Positions 1 through 8,512 of a stretch of 64,000 bases of DNA are shown here, one piece after another; position 1 is the stretch's first letter, and each line of letters opens with the position of its first letter. The stretch comes from Roseibium sp. (GTDB lineage Bacteria > Pseudomonadota > Alphaproteobacteria > Rhizobiales > Stappiaceae). The position numbers were made by a program, and so were the translations under genes. The notes beneath the pieces were generated by a model, which did no database searches, was not told the DNA's origin, and saw nothing but the letters and a program-made list of their open reading frames with translations. Where the stretch lies: NCBI GenBank assembly GCA_017643925.1, contig JAEPML010000002.1, positions 537,391-601,390 of the forward strand, written 5' to 3'.

Positions 1-3
1 GCA

Positions 4-912
4 ATGACAAGCAGCAGTAACAAAGTCTGGCGGCTACTGGCGCGCATGCGCGGGAATACCCGGCGGGCCGCGATACTTTTTGCGGGTCGCAAGGAGCGGG
101 CCCATCACAAGCTGAAGCCATTGCCGCCCGGACAGCGCCCGCAGGATATCCTGGCCATTCTTCTGCTTACCGTGGGGGTTGCGGTCGTTGTCGCCGACGT
201 GCCCACCTATCCCTGGCTACGATCCTTGCCAGGCGAGTATCGTTCGGCCTTTCGGGCGTTTACAGATTTCGGAAAAGCGGACTGGATTTTGGTGTCCACC
301 GGTCTGACATGTCTGGCATTGCTTGCCCTTGACGCAGGCCGGTATGCGTTCCGCCTGCGCATGGCAATCGGTGCGGTCTTCACCTATGCAGCTTTCATGT
401 TCTATGCAGTGACTGCGACCGGCCTCCTGGCGATTGTCTTCAAGTGGTCGCTCGGAAGAGCACGCCCGAAACTATACGAGGAAGTCGGGCCGGTGCGTTT
501 TGATTTCCTTGCATTTGACGGAACCTACACGAGTTTCCCGTCGGGACACTCGACAACGGTGGCCGCTCTTGCGACCGCACTCGCGTTCATTTTCCCATCC
601 TATCGATGGTTGATCATCGTCGCCGCCTTCTGGCTCGCCTTCAGCCGCGTGATGGTTGGTGCGCATTACCCCAGCGACGTGATTGCCGGAACGCTGCTCG
701 GCGTTACCTTCACATTCTTCACAGTGCGTGCCATGGCGCGCCGGCGCGTCGGATTCCACTTGTCCGACACGGGCAAGATCGTGCCCAACATGAGCCCGGT
801 ATCGGCCAGGGCCTGCCTGAGAGCGACCTGGCAGGTGCTGCGAGGGCAACGCGGCGCGGATCGCATTCCGGCAACCACAAAAGACACCGACGACACGGGG
901 CGGACGACTTGA
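4..912 (+). CDS. PAP2-family membrane phosphatase
   Basis: Integral membrane acid phosphatase of the PAP2 superfamily (lipid phosphate or undecaprenyl/lipid A phosphatase type), 302 aa. All three catalytic motifs are present: a K-x6-RP motif starting at K147, PSGH at 179-182, and SR-x5-H-x3-D with S214, R215, H221 and D225. Several hydrophobic segments lie between about residues 48 and 250, after a basic N-terminal stretch. Its stop overlaps the start of the next gene by one base (TGATG), so it is co-transcribed with a lipid-linked glycosyltransferase and a LAB_N protein. This suggests removal of a phosphate from an envelope lipid such as lipid A or a polyprenyl carrier. The exact substrate cannot be told from sequence. 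The ATG lies three bases from the window edge, so an upstream start cannot be excluded. Confidence 0.85.
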   Translation: MTSSSNKVWRLLARMRGNTRRAAILFAGRKERAHHKLKPLPPGQRPQDILAILLLTVGVAVVVADVPTYPWLRSLPGEYRSAFRAFTDFGKADWILVSTGLTCLALLALDAGRYAFRLRMAIGAVFTYAAFMFYAVTATGLLAIVFKWSLGRARPKLYEEVGPVRFDFLAFDGTYTSFPSGHSTTVAALATALAFIFPSYRWLIIVAAFWLAFSRVMVGAHYPSDVIAGTLLGVTFTFFTVRAMARRRVGFHLSDTGKIVPNMSPVSARACLRATWQVLRGQRGADRIPATTKDTDDTGRTT

Positions 913-1673
913 TGACACAAAGCTACCTTGAAGGGCTGGCTGCCAGCAAAGGTGCGCTCGCGGTAACCGTGGTCGTTCCGGCCAAAGACGAGGCTGAAAA
1001 CCTTCCCATTCTGCTTGAGGAGATCGAGACAGCACTGGAAGGACGAAGCTTCGAAGTGATCGTTGTCGACGACGGGTCCTCTGACGGCACCGATATCGTG
1101 CTGCAGGACTATGCGGCAACCCATGACTGGCTCCGTCCCATCCGTCATGAGAAAGCTTGCGGCCAAAGTTGCGCAGTGCGCACCGGTGTTCAAAACGCCC
1201 GCGGTGATGTGGTGGCGACCATTGACGGCGATGGTGAAAACAACCCGGCCTATATTCCCGATCTTCTCGATGCGCTCGAAGCCGGTGGTCCTGCCGTCGC
1301 CCTGGCAGCAGGTCAGAGACTTGGCCGCAAGGCCAGTCTTGCGAAACGATATGCGTCAAAATTCGCGAACAAGCTGCGTGGTGCAATTCTCAAGGACAAC
1401 ACGCGTGACAGTGGTTGCGGCCTGAAAGCCTTGCGTCGGGAAGTGTTCCTGCAGTTGCCCTATTTTGACAGTTGGCACCGTTTCTTGCCGGCACTGGTGA
1501 TCCGGGAGGGCTACGGCGTGGTGCACATTGATGTGCAGGACAGGCAGCGGCGACACGGTTCATCGAAATACGGCATCTTCGATCGTGCACTCGTCGGCGT
1601 GCTCGACCTTTTCGGAGTTTGGTGGCTCCGCCGCAGACGCAAGAAGATCCCGGAAGTCCGGCCCTTGACTTGA
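912..1673 (+). CDS. Family 2 glycosyltransferase, DPM1/ArnC-like
   Basis: GT-A fold glycosyltransferase of family 2, 253 aa, of the type that moves a sugar from a nucleotide donor to a polyprenyl phosphate. The N-terminal strand motif VVVPAKDEAEN is at about 20-30, the nucleotide-binding DDGSSDGT at 53-60, the metal-binding DGD at 105-107, and a late GSSKYG motif typical of polyprenyl-phosphate sugar transferases near residue 218. There is no C-terminal GtrA or multi-span domain; the last 40 residues hold one hydrophobic patch followed by a basic tail. The start overlaps the stop of the PAP2 gene, so translation is probably coupled. ArnC or RgtE type (polyprenyl-phosphate sugar synthase for LPS modification) is the nearest named role, but the sugar is not identifiable. 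Confidence 0.85.
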   Translation: MTQSYLEGLAASKGALAVTVVVPAKDEAENLPILLEEIETALEGRSFEVIVVDDGSSDGTDIVLQDYAATHDWLRPIRHEKACGQSCAVRTGVQNARGDVVATIDGDGENNPAYIPDLLDALEAGGPAVALAAGQRLGRKASLAKRYASKFANKLRGAILKDNTRDSGCGLKALRREVFLQLPYFDSWHRFLPALVIREGYGVVHIDVQDRQRRHGSSKYGIFDRALVGVLDLFGVWWLRRRRKKIPEVRPLT

Positions 1674-1733
1674 GGCTCTGCCCAATTTGAAACCCCAACT
1701 TGTCACTAGCAAAGAATGTGATGGACCTATCTG

Positions 1734-2048
1734 ATGGACGCTCTTTTTGACTGGATACGCGTGGTATTCATCGACCAGTTCGACTTCTGGATCATCCTGG
1801 GTTTCTTCGCGCAGGCCATGTTCATGATGCGGTTCGTGATCCAGTGGATCGCTTCGGAACGTGTCGGGCGCTCGATCGTGCCGGTTGCCTTCTGGTTCTT
1901 CTCGATCGCCGGGGGAACACTGCTCCTCATCTATGCAATCCAGCGCCAGGATCCGGTCTTCATCGCAGGGCAGGGGCTGGGGCTGCTGATCTATTTCAGA
2001 AATCTCTGGTTGATCTTCAAAGAAAAACGGAACGACCCCACGATCTGA
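1734..2048 (+). CDS. LAB_N-domain membrane protein
   Basis: Small membrane protein, 104 aa, matching the lipid A biosynthesis N-terminal (LAB_N) family. Three hydrophobic segments (about 18-37, 48-68 and 76-95) carry the family signature around QWIASERVGRS and a closing YFRNLWLI stretch. These proteins stand alone in many alphaproteobacteria and are fused to LpxB in some other bacteria. Their biochemical role is not settled. It sits 60 bases after the glycosyltransferase in the same direction, completing a three-gene envelope-lipid operon. Confidence 0.8.
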   Translation: MDALFDWIRVVFIDQFDFWIILGFFAQAMFMMRFVIQWIASERVGRSIVPVAFWFFSIAGGTLLLIYAIQRQDPVFIAGQGLGLLIYFRNLWLIFKEKRNDPTI

Positions 2049-2140
2049 GGAGAGTTGCTGCCAGCGCGGGCATCGCCAGTAGTCCCCGTGGTACCTTTTC
2101 TCGCTGAAAGTCGCTTCCCTATGCCAACCAGAAATCATCA

Positions 2141-2166
2141 GGCGCAGCCGGCAATCCAGCTGCGCC
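2141..2166. terminator. Hairpin between convergent genes
   Basis: GGCGCAGC (2141-2148) and GCTGCGCC (2159-2166) form a perfect 8-bp stem with a 10-base loop. It lies between the LAB_N gene and the convergent metC, 7 bases past the metC stop. Neither side has a clear T-run, so the terminator role is probable rather than certain. Confidence 0.45.
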
Positions 2167-2173
2167 CGTCACC

Positions 2174-3352
2174 CTAGGCAAAAGCGCTTTCAAAAGCCTG
2201 GGCGAGATCCCTGATGAGGTCTTCTGGATCCTCGAGGCCTATGTGAAGGCGCACGGATTGCAGGCCCTCGTCGAATGGCGTCGCGGTGCGCATTCCTTTC
2301 AGCCGAACGGGGATGGCGAGACTTTCGAAACCACCCCAGGAATAGCCCAGTCCGAATAGCGTCAGGGCGTTCAGGAACCTGAAATTCTGTTCCTTGCTCG
2401 TTCCGTCCGCGAAGTCGAAGGCGAACAGTCCGGAAGCGCCCGAGAAATCCCTTTTCCAGATCTCGTGGCCAGGGTCACTTTCAAGAGCAGGATAACGGAT
2501 CCCTGCGACCTGATCCTGGTCCTTGAGCCAGTCGATGACTTCAAGCGTGTTGCGTTGGTGACGTTCCAGGCGGACAGACAGCGTTCGCAATCCGCGAAGG
2601 CCGAGAAAGATGTCGTCCGGAGCGACATGTGCGCCCATGGCCCCGCACAGTTCGTGCAGCCCTTCCCAGGCCCTGTCGCTGGCAGCGATGGTGCCCAGCA
2701 TGGCATCGGAATGACCGACGATATATTTGGTTCCCGCCTGGATGGACAGGTCGACCCCGAGCGCAATCGGCTGGCAATAAAGCGGGCTCGCCCAGGTATT
2801 GTCCATGAGCACCGTGGCCCCGATTTCATGTGCTGCCGCAGCGATGGCCGGTATGTCCTGCATCTCGAAGGACAGGGAACCCGGAGCTTCCGTGAATACC
2901 GCCGTCGTTTCGTCCCTGAACAGCGTCTTGATGTTCGAACCAAGGGACGGGTCGTAATACTCGACGGCAACGCCGGTGCGCGGGAGAACGGTGTCGGCGA
3001 AATGCCGGGTCGGTCCGTAGGCGGTGTCCGCAATAAGGATACGATCACCTGCCTTTACGCAGGACAGAATTGCGAGTGCAACCGCATTGAGGCCTGAATT
3101 GGCGATCTTGGCACCTGCGGCTCCCTCCATCTCTTTCAGTGCTTCTTCCAGAGAATCGGTCGTCGGGTTGCCACGACGCGCGTAGGAATAGGTCTGCCCA
3201 CCGGTCACCATGGTCTCGACATCGGGATAGAGAACGGTTGATGCGTGCACCACGGGCGGGTTGACGAAACCATGAAACCCGCGAGGATTTCTTCCGGAGT
3301 GAGCAAGTTTGGTATCTGGTTTCAACGAGGTAGTGGAATCGGAACTGGACAT
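2174..3352 (-). CDS. metC: Cystathionine beta-lyase
   Basis: PLP enzyme of the Cys/Met metabolism family, 392 aa, that splits cystathionine to homocysteine, pyruvate and ammonia in methionine synthesis. The N-terminal VNPPVVHASTV stretch is typical of the MetC branch; the PLP-binding lysine lies in AGTKYIVGHSD; SYARRGNPT contributes the phosphate-binding tyrosine and arginine. I chose the ATG at 3352 because the family starts close to TKLAHSGR. An in-frame upstream start at 3418 would add 22 residues with no family resemblance. It is transcribed away from aapJ and ends against the LAB_N gene. Cystathionine gamma-synthase or lyase are the alternatives, less likely on motif grounds. Confidence 0.88.
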   Translation of the reverse strand: MSSSDSTTSLKPDTKLAHSGRNPRGFHGFVNPPVVHASTVLYPDVETMVTGGQTYSYARRGNPTTDSLEEALKEMEGAAGAKIANSGLNAVALAILSCVKAGDRILIADTAYGPTRHFADTVLPRTGVAVEYYDPSLGSNIKTLFRDETTAVFTEAPGSLSFEMQDIPAIAAAAHEIGATVLMDNTWASPLYCQPIALGVDLSIQAGTKYIVGHSDAMLGTIAASDRAWEGLHELCGAMGAHVAPDDIFLGLRGLRTLSVRLERHQRNTLEVIDWLKDQDQVAGIRYPALESDPGHEIWKRDFSGASGLFAFDFADGTSKEQNFRFLNALTLFGLGYSWGGFESLAIPVRLKGMRTATPFDEGLQSVRLHIGLEDPEDLIRDLAQAFESAFA

Positions 3353-3820
3353 GGGGGCTCGTATGGGTTGATGCGAGAAATGGAATATCCGTTTTAACGG
3401 AATTTCTGGTGATCGCACACCTTAGTCATTCCCAAAATTGCTGCAACAGGCCTGTTTTGCGACCGTTTTTCATTCTGTTTATCGAGAATTTTATCGAATG
3501 CGTTAACGCGCTTTTTCAAAGCCGCTAAATCGATTGAACCCATTTTAGGCATTGCACGATTTCATTTTAGCCATGCTGATGAATTGTGCGTCGATTGAGG
3601 TCGTTTTGCAGGGTGGCTCGAGAATTTTGCCGAGATAAATGCAGCAAGTACTTGACCCGAACGACTAAATGCCATCGTATGGGGCCGTTGGGTGGGACGG
3701 AAGTCGTCTGGAGGAAGCAGCCGACAAGGCTGGCATCGTCCAAAAAACGAGACGATGAGGATACCTTCCGATCAAATCCAACACGACAAAGAATGGGTAA
3801 CAAATAAAGGCTGCATATCC
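3353..3820. other. Divergent intergenic region metC / aapJ
   Basis: 468 bases without a convincing gene. The stretch is clearly richer in A+T than its flanks and must hold the promoters for metC (left) and the aap operon (right). Visible landmarks are a perfect 10-base palindrome GCGTTAACGC at 3500-3509 and a CATTTTAG direct repeat at 3541-3570. The aapJ ribosome site AAAGG is at 3806-3810. I see no riboswitch for S-adenosylmethionine. Confidence 0.6.
3541..3576 (+). promoter_or_regulatory. 22-bp-period direct repeat upstream of aapJ
   Basis: CATTTTAGGCATTGC at 3541-3555 recurs as CATTTTAGCCATGC at 3563-3576. The offset is 22 bases, about two helical turns, as expected for a protein dimer or pair of dimers binding one DNA face. 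It lies about 245 bases before the aapJ start. A role as operator for the amino-acid transporter is inference. Confidence 0.3.
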
Positions 3821-4837
3821 ATGTCCAATAAAATCCTTCCGCTCGTACTCGGCGCTGCTATGGGAGCCGCCGCGACGGCTGCTGGTGCAACGACGCTGGA
3901 AGACGTCAAAGCAAAGGGTCACATCCAGTGTGGCGTGAGCCAGGGTCTTCCCGGCTTCTCCAACCCGGATGCTCAGGGGAACTGGACCGGTCTCGACGTT
4001 GATGTTTGCCGCGCAATGGCCGCTGCAGTATTCGGCGACGCGTCCGCTGTTAAATTCACTCCGCTGTCTGCTAAAGAGCGCTTTACCGCTCTGCAGTCCG
4101 GCGAAGTTGACGTTCTGTCCCGTAACACCACCTGGACCATGTCCCGTGACACTCAGCTGGGTCTGAACTTCGCTGGTGTTAACTACTACGATGGTCAGGG
4201 CTTCATGGTTCGCAAGGACCTTGGTGTGACTTCCGCTCTGGAACTGTCTGGCGCATCTGTTTGCACCAACACCGGTACCACGACCGAGCTGAACGTTGCT
4301 GACTACTTCCGTGCTAACAACATGCCGTACGAAATCGTCGCTTTCGAAAAAGCTGACGAAGTTGTTGCTGCATATGACGCCGGTCGTTGCGACGTTTACA
4401 CCACGGACGCTTCCGGTCTGTACGCTCAGCGCCTGAAGCTGACCAACCCGGGCGACCACATGGTTCTGCCGGAAATCATCTCCAAGGAGCCTCTTGGCCC
4501 GGTCGTTCGTCAGGGTGACGACGAGTGGTTCAACATTGCCAAGTGGACCCTCAACGCGATGATCAACGCCGAAGAAATGGGCGTGACGTCTTCCAACGTT
4601 GACGAGATGAAGTCTTCCGACAATCCGTCCGTCAAGCGTCTTCTTGGTGTTGAAGGTGCCTTCGGTGAAGGTATCGGCCTCAGCAACGACTGGGCTTACA
4701 ACATCATCAAGAACGTTGGTAACTACGAAGAAGCCTTCAACGCTAACGTTGGTCCGGACACTCCGCTCGGCATCTCCCGTGGCGTGAACGCTCTGTGGTC
4801 CAACGGTGGTTTCCTTTACGCACCGCCGGTCCGCTAA
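3821..4837 (+). CDS. aapJ: General L-amino acid ABC transporter, periplasmic binding protein
   Basis: Solute-binding protein (family 3), 338 aa, the ligand receptor of the AapJQMP importer for polar and many other L-amino acids. Residues 1-22 form a Sec signal peptide ending in an alanine-rich stretch. The mature part opens with the Aap/Bzt hallmarks CGVSQGLPGFS, DVDVCRA and RNTTWT, followed by GVNYYDGQGF. The ATG at 3821 follows AAAGG by ten bases and gives a normal-length signal peptide; an upstream in-frame start at 3692 would bury it. Codon use differs from the neighbours: many GCT, GTT, TCT and CGT codons, as in very highly expressed genes. A strong hairpin terminator follows directly, favouring excess AapJ over the membrane subunits. 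Confidence 0.95.
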   Translation: MSNKILPLVLGAAMGAAATAAGATTLEDVKAKGHIQCGVSQGLPGFSNPDAQGNWTGLDVDVCRAMAAAVFGDASAVKFTPLSAKERFTALQSGEVDVLSRNTTWTMSRDTQLGLNFAGVNYYDGQGFMVRKDLGVTSALELSGASVCTNTGTTTELNVADYFRANNMPYEIVAFEKADEVVAAYDAGRCDVYTTDASGLYAQRLKLTNPGDHMVLPEIISKEPLGPVVRQGDDEWFNIAKWTLNAMINAEEMGVTSSNVDEMKSSDNPSVKRLLGVEGAFGEGIGLSNDWAYNIIKNVGNYEEAFNANVGPDTPLGISRGVNALWSNGGFLYAPPVR

Positions 4838-4862
4838 TCCTCTCATAACCTGAGGATTACAG

Positions 4863-4896
4863 GGGTTCCGGCGGCAAGCCTGCCGGAACCCTTTTT
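4863..4896 (+). terminator. Attenuating terminator between aapJ and aapQ
   Basis: GGGTTCCGGC (4863-4872) pairs perfectly with GCCGGAACCC (4882-4891) around a nine-base loop and is followed at once by TTTTT (4892-4896). This is a textbook intrinsic terminator placed inside the aap operon. Partial read-through would give much more binding protein than permease, as is usual for ABC importers. Confidence 0.9.
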
Positions 4897-5060
4897 AATT
4901 CCACGCATGAAAAAACCGGACAACCGGTTACCGCGTGGGGGGAACAAACTGCTTCTGGCCGATAGGGGAGTGCCTTTCCGGGCACGAGACCGAAGCAGAA
5001 AAACGAGAAAGAGGAGAGGCTTCGGGCCGGGCTCTTTCCGTAACAATTGGGCGAGGTTCT

Positions 5061-6278
5061 ATGTCTGTAATGGAGCAGGACTCGGCGGGGGCGCCGGCGC
5101 GTGCTTCGCTGTTGAACGATCCCAAAGTCCGCGGCATTTTCTATCAGGTCGTCCTGATCGCTGTGCTCATCTTTGTGGGATACAACATCGTACTGAACAC
5201 GGCCGCCAACCTGGAGCGGCAAAACATTGCCTCAGGCTGGGGCTTCCTTGAAAACACAGCCGGTTTCGGCATCATCCAGTCTCTTGTGCCTTACTCGGAA
5301 ACCTCGAGTTACGGTCAGGCGCTGTTCGTCGGTTTCCTCAACACGTTGCTTGTGGCGATCGTCGGCATTTTCTTTGCAACAATCATCGGCTTTGTTGTTG
5401 GTATCGCTCGCCTTTCCAACAACTGGGTGATCAGCCGCCTGGCATATTGCTACGTGGAGCTGGTGCGGAACGTGCCGCTTCTGTTGCAGATCTTTTTCTG
5501 GTACTTCGCGGTTCTCCGCGCCGTTCCGGGGAAGCGCGAAAAGTGGTCGTTCTTCTTTGACAGCTTCCACCTGAATATCGCCGGTTTGCGCGGTCCGAAG
5601 CCCATCTGGGAAGACGGCTCCTACCTGATCGCGGTAGCCCTTCTTATCGCGATTGTCGCAAGCTTCGTGATCTCCCGGTGGGCACACAAGAGACAGGACG
5701 CGACAGGGCAACAGTTCCCGGTCTTCTGGACAGCACTCGGCCTGATTATTGGCCTGCCTCTGATCACATACTTCGTGACCGGCATGCCGATGCATCTGGA
5801 ACATCCGGTCTTTGTTGACACCGGTCCGCGTATTCGCCAGGGCTTCGAACTGAATGTCGGCTTCAACCTCATCCCTGAATTCCTGGCCCTGACAGCTGCA
5901 TTGGCGATCTACACCGCTGCGTTCATTGCAGAAATCGTCCGTGCTGGGATCCAGGCGGTCAGCCATGGCCAGACCGAGGCATCTCATGCTCTCGGCCTGC
6001 GACAGGGCCCGACCCTTCGGCTGGTGATTATCCCGCAGGCAATGCGCGTGATCATTCCGCCGCTGACCAGTCAGTATCTGAACCTGACGAAGAACTCTTC
6101 GCTGGCGGTTGCGATTGCATTCCCGGATCTTGTCTCCGTGGGCGGTACGGTTCTCAATCAGACCGGTCAGGCAATTGAAATCATTGGTATCTGGATGGCG
6201 ATCTACCTGACGCTCAGTCTGGTCACGTCGGCCTTCATGAACTGGTACAACCAGCGCATGGCGCTCGTGGAAAGATAA
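5061..6278 (+). CDS. aapQ: General L-amino acid ABC transporter, permease
   Basis: Inner-membrane permease of the His/Glu/Gln/Arg/opine family, 405 aa, half of the AapQM translocation channel. The membrane segments resemble MetI-type permeases, with a long insert between the first helices and the conserved domain that is characteristic of AapQ/BztB. The ATPase-contact (EAA) loop is near residues 300-330, containing EASHALGLRQG. I chose the ATG at 5061 because GAGG sits five bases upstream and the protein then starts at the length usual for AapQ; an earlier in-frame start at 4935 has no such support. aapM follows after 12 bases. Confidence 0.93.
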   Translation: MSVMEQDSAGAPARASLLNDPKVRGIFYQVVLIAVLIFVGYNIVLNTAANLERQNIASGWGFLENTAGFGIIQSLVPYSETSSYGQALFVGFLNTLLVAIVGIFFATIIGFVVGIARLSNNWVISRLAYCYVELVRNVPLLLQIFFWYFAVLRAVPGKREKWSFFFDSFHLNIAGLRGPKPIWEDGSYLIAVALLIAIVASFVISRWAHKRQDATGQQFPVFWTALGLIIGLPLITYFVTGMPMHLEHPVFVDTGPRIRQGFELNVGFNLIPEFLALTAALAIYTAAFIAEIVRAGIQAVSHGQTEASHALGLRQGPTLRLVIIPQAMRVIIPPLTSQYLNLTKNSSLAVAIAFPDLVSVGGTVLNQTGQAIEIIGIWMAIYLTLSLVTSAFMNWYNQRMALVER

Positions 6279-6290
6279 GGGGCGCAGATC

Positions 6291-7610
6291 ATGGCTAAGA
6301 CAGAAATCTTTCAAATAAGAACCGAGGAGGCGCCGCTTCTGCCGGCGCCTGTCTCGACCACCGGTGTGATTGGCTGGATGCGTCAAAACCTGTTTTCGTC
6401 AATCGGAAACACCATTTTGACAATCATCGGGATCCTGATCGCCTATTGGATGATTGCGCCCTTTATCCAGTTTGCATTCATCGATGCGGTCTGGACGGGC
6501 GAAGATCGCACGGCTTGCCTTCCGCAGGATGGCGGCCACAGCGGGGCCTGCTGGGCCTATGTTGATGCGTATCTTCCGCAGTTCATCTATGGCCGGTACC
6601 CGACTGACCAGGTCTGGCGCGTGGACATCGTCTATGCGTTGTTCGCACTGCTTCTGGTGCCGCTCGCCATTCCGAGTGCACCATACAAGAAGCTGAATGC
6701 CATCCTGTTCCTGGGCGTGTTCCCGTTCGTTGCCTTTGTTCTACTGACTGGTGGTAACATCAGCATCAGCGCCTGGACCTGGGGCTTCGTCGCTCTGATC
6801 GCGGCAATCGGCATTGCCATGGCCGCGTTCCAGATGACGGTGGGGGGACGTGACTTCTCGGGTGCGACACCAGCTCTCATTGGCTTTGTCGGATCCGCGG
6901 CTGTGCTTGCAGTCATCCTGGGTTTCGTTTCGATAAACTTCGGCCTGTCCACGGTGGAAACGCCCGTCTGGGGTGGCCTGCTGGTGACATTGGTGATTGC
7001 CGTAACGGGCATCGTGGCCTCTTTGCCGCTCGGGATTGCGCTGGCGCTTGGTCGCCGGTCCGCCATGCCGATCGTCAGGTTGGTCTCGGTCATCTTCATC
7101 GAATTCTGGCGCGGTGTTCCGTTGATCACCGTTCTGTTCATGTCTTCGGTGATGTTGCCGCTGTTCCTGCCGGAAGGCGTGACCTTCGACAAGTTGCTGC
7201 GCGTTCTGATCGGTGTGACGCTGTTCTCCGCTGCCTATATGGCAGAGGTGGTACGCGGTGGTCTTCAGGCCATTCCGAAGGGACAGTATGAAGGTGCTAT
7301 GGCGCTTGGGTTGCGGTTCTGGCCGATGATGTATCTCATCATCCTGCCGCAGGCCCTGAAGCTCGTCATTCCGGGTATCGTCAATACCTTTATTGGCCTG
7401 TTCAAGGACACGACCCTGGTGCTGATCGTCGGCATGTTCGACCTTCTCGGCCAGATCCAGTCGTCCTTTACGGATCCGACCTGGTCGACACCAAGTCAGG
7501 GCCATACCGGCTATCTCTTTGCAGCGATCGTGTTCTTCGTCTTCTGCTTCGGCATGTCGCGCTACTCGATATTCATGGAGAAGAAGCTGCATACAGGACA
7601 CAAACGCTAG
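6291..7610 (+). CDS. aapM: General L-amino acid ABC transporter, permease
   Basis: Second inner-membrane permease of the Aap system, 439 aa. The N-terminal half holds extra hydrophobic segments and a loop with paired cysteines (ACLPQDGGHSGACW, about residues 76-89) that probably faces the periplasm. The C-terminal half is the conserved permease domain with the EAA loop around EGAMALGLRFWP. It pairs with AapQ and docks on AapP. It is somewhat longer than the best-known AapM proteins because of the N-terminal hydrophobic region. It starts 12 bases after aapQ and is separated from aapP by a GC-rich hairpin. Confidence 0.93.
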   Translation: MAKTEIFQIRTEEAPLLPAPVSTTGVIGWMRQNLFSSIGNTILTIIGILIAYWMIAPFIQFAFIDAVWTGEDRTACLPQDGGHSGACWAYVDAYLPQFIYGRYPTDQVWRVDIVYALFALLLVPLAIPSAPYKKLNAILFLGVFPFVAFVLLTGGNISISAWTWGFVALIAAIGIAMAAFQMTVGGRDFSGATPALIGFVGSAAVLAVILGFVSINFGLSTVETPVWGGLLVTLVIAVTGIVASLPLGIALALGRRSAMPIVRLVSVIFIEFWRGVPLITVLFMSSVMLPLFLPEGVTFDKLLRVLIGVTLFSAAYMAEVVRGGLQAIPKGQYEGAMALGLRFWPMMYLIILPQALKLVIPGIVNTFIGLFKDTTLVLIVGMFDLLGQIQSSFTDPTWSTPSQGHTGYLFAAIVFFVFCFGMSRYSIFMEKKLHTGHKR

Positions 7611-7618
7611 GGATCAAA

Positions 7619-7650
7619 CCGGGGCGCGCGAACAAGGCGCAGCGCCCCGG
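7619..7650. repeat. GC-rich intercistronic hairpin aapM-aapP
   Basis: CCGGGGCGC (7619-7627) is the exact reverse complement of GCGCCCCGG (7642-7650), enclosing 14 bases. No T-run follows. It probably shapes mRNA stability or processing rather than terminating transcription. Confidence 0.55.
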
Positions 7651-7675
7651 CAACGTAATTCTGGAGTAAAAACTC

Positions 7676-8479
7676 ATGACAGAGAATGCTGTTAACGCGG
7701 AAGAACTCGCTGCCGATCGTTCGAAGATGCAGATCTCCGAAACGGATGTGGCGATTGAAATCAACAACATGAACAAGTGGTACGGTGACTTCCACGTACT
7801 GCGCGACATCAACCTGAAGGTCATGCGCGGCGAGCGCATCGTCATCTGTGGACCCTCCGGTTCGGGCAAATCCACGATGATCCGGTGCATCAACCGCCTG
7901 GAAGAGCACCAGGCCGGCCAGATCCTCGTGGACGGGATCGAGCTTACCAACGACCTGAAGAAGATCGACGAGATCCGCCGTGAAGTCGGAATGTGCTTCC
8001 AGCACTTCAACCTGTTTCCGCATCTAACCATCCTGGAGAACTGCACACTGGCTCCAATCTGGGTGCGCAAGATGCCGAAGAAGGAAGCCGAAGACATTGC
8101 GATGCACTACCTGGAGCGCGTCAAGATCCCTGAGCAGGCCCTAAAATATCCCGGCCAGCTGTCCGGTGGTCAGCAGCAGCGTGTGGCTATCGCACGTTCG
8201 CTGTGCATGAACCCGAAAATCATGCTGTTCGATGAGCCGACCTCGGCGCTCGATCCTGAAATGATCAAGGAAGTTCTGGACGTAATGGTCGGTCTTGCCG
8301 AAGAGGGCATGACCATGCTTTGCGTGACGCACGAAATGGGCTTTGCGCGCAAGGTCGCGAACCGCGTGATCTTCATGGATGCAGGTCAGATTGTTGAACA
8401 GAACGAGCCGGAGCCGTTCTTCACCAATCCGCAGCACGAGCGGACCAAGCTGTTCCTCAGCCAGATCTTGCATCACTGA
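7676..8479 (+). CDS. aapP: General L-amino acid ABC transporter, ATPase
   Basis: Cytoplasmic ATPase that powers AapJQM, 267 aa. Walker A is GPSGSGKST near residue 60, the Q-loop is in [11 protein letters not shown], the signature is [14 protein letters not shown], Walker B is [14 protein letters not shown], and the switch histidine is in VTHEMGFA. The first 20 residues extend beyond typical GlnQ/HisP-type proteins. A CTGGAG ribosome site lies nine bases before the ATG. This is the last certain gene of the aap operon; the next gene follows after 33 bases and may be a read-through passenger. Confidence 0.95.
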   Translation: MTENAVNAEELAADRSKMQISETDVAIEINNMNKWYGDFHVLRDINLKVMRGERIVICGPSGSGKSTMIRCINRLEEHQAGQILVDGIELTNDLKKIDEIRREVGMCFQHFNLFPHLTILENCTLAPIWVRKMPKKEAEDIAMHYLERVKIPEQALKYPGQLSGGQQQRVAIARSLCMNPKIMLFDEPTSALDPEMIKEVLDVMVGLAEEGMTMLCVTHEMGFARKVANRVIFMDAGQIVEQNEPEPFFTNPQHERTKLFLSQILHH

Positions 8480-8512
8480 TCGGACAAACGCGAACCAGCA
8501 GCATCAGCTTCC

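Noticed and set aside
3353..3420. SAM-sensing riboswitch before metC
   Set aside because: The conserved SAM-II or SAM-I elements are not visible in the leader.
3652..3680. TTGACC box as the aapJ promoter -35 element
   Set aside because: No acceptable -10 hexamer occurs at 16-18 bases spacing.
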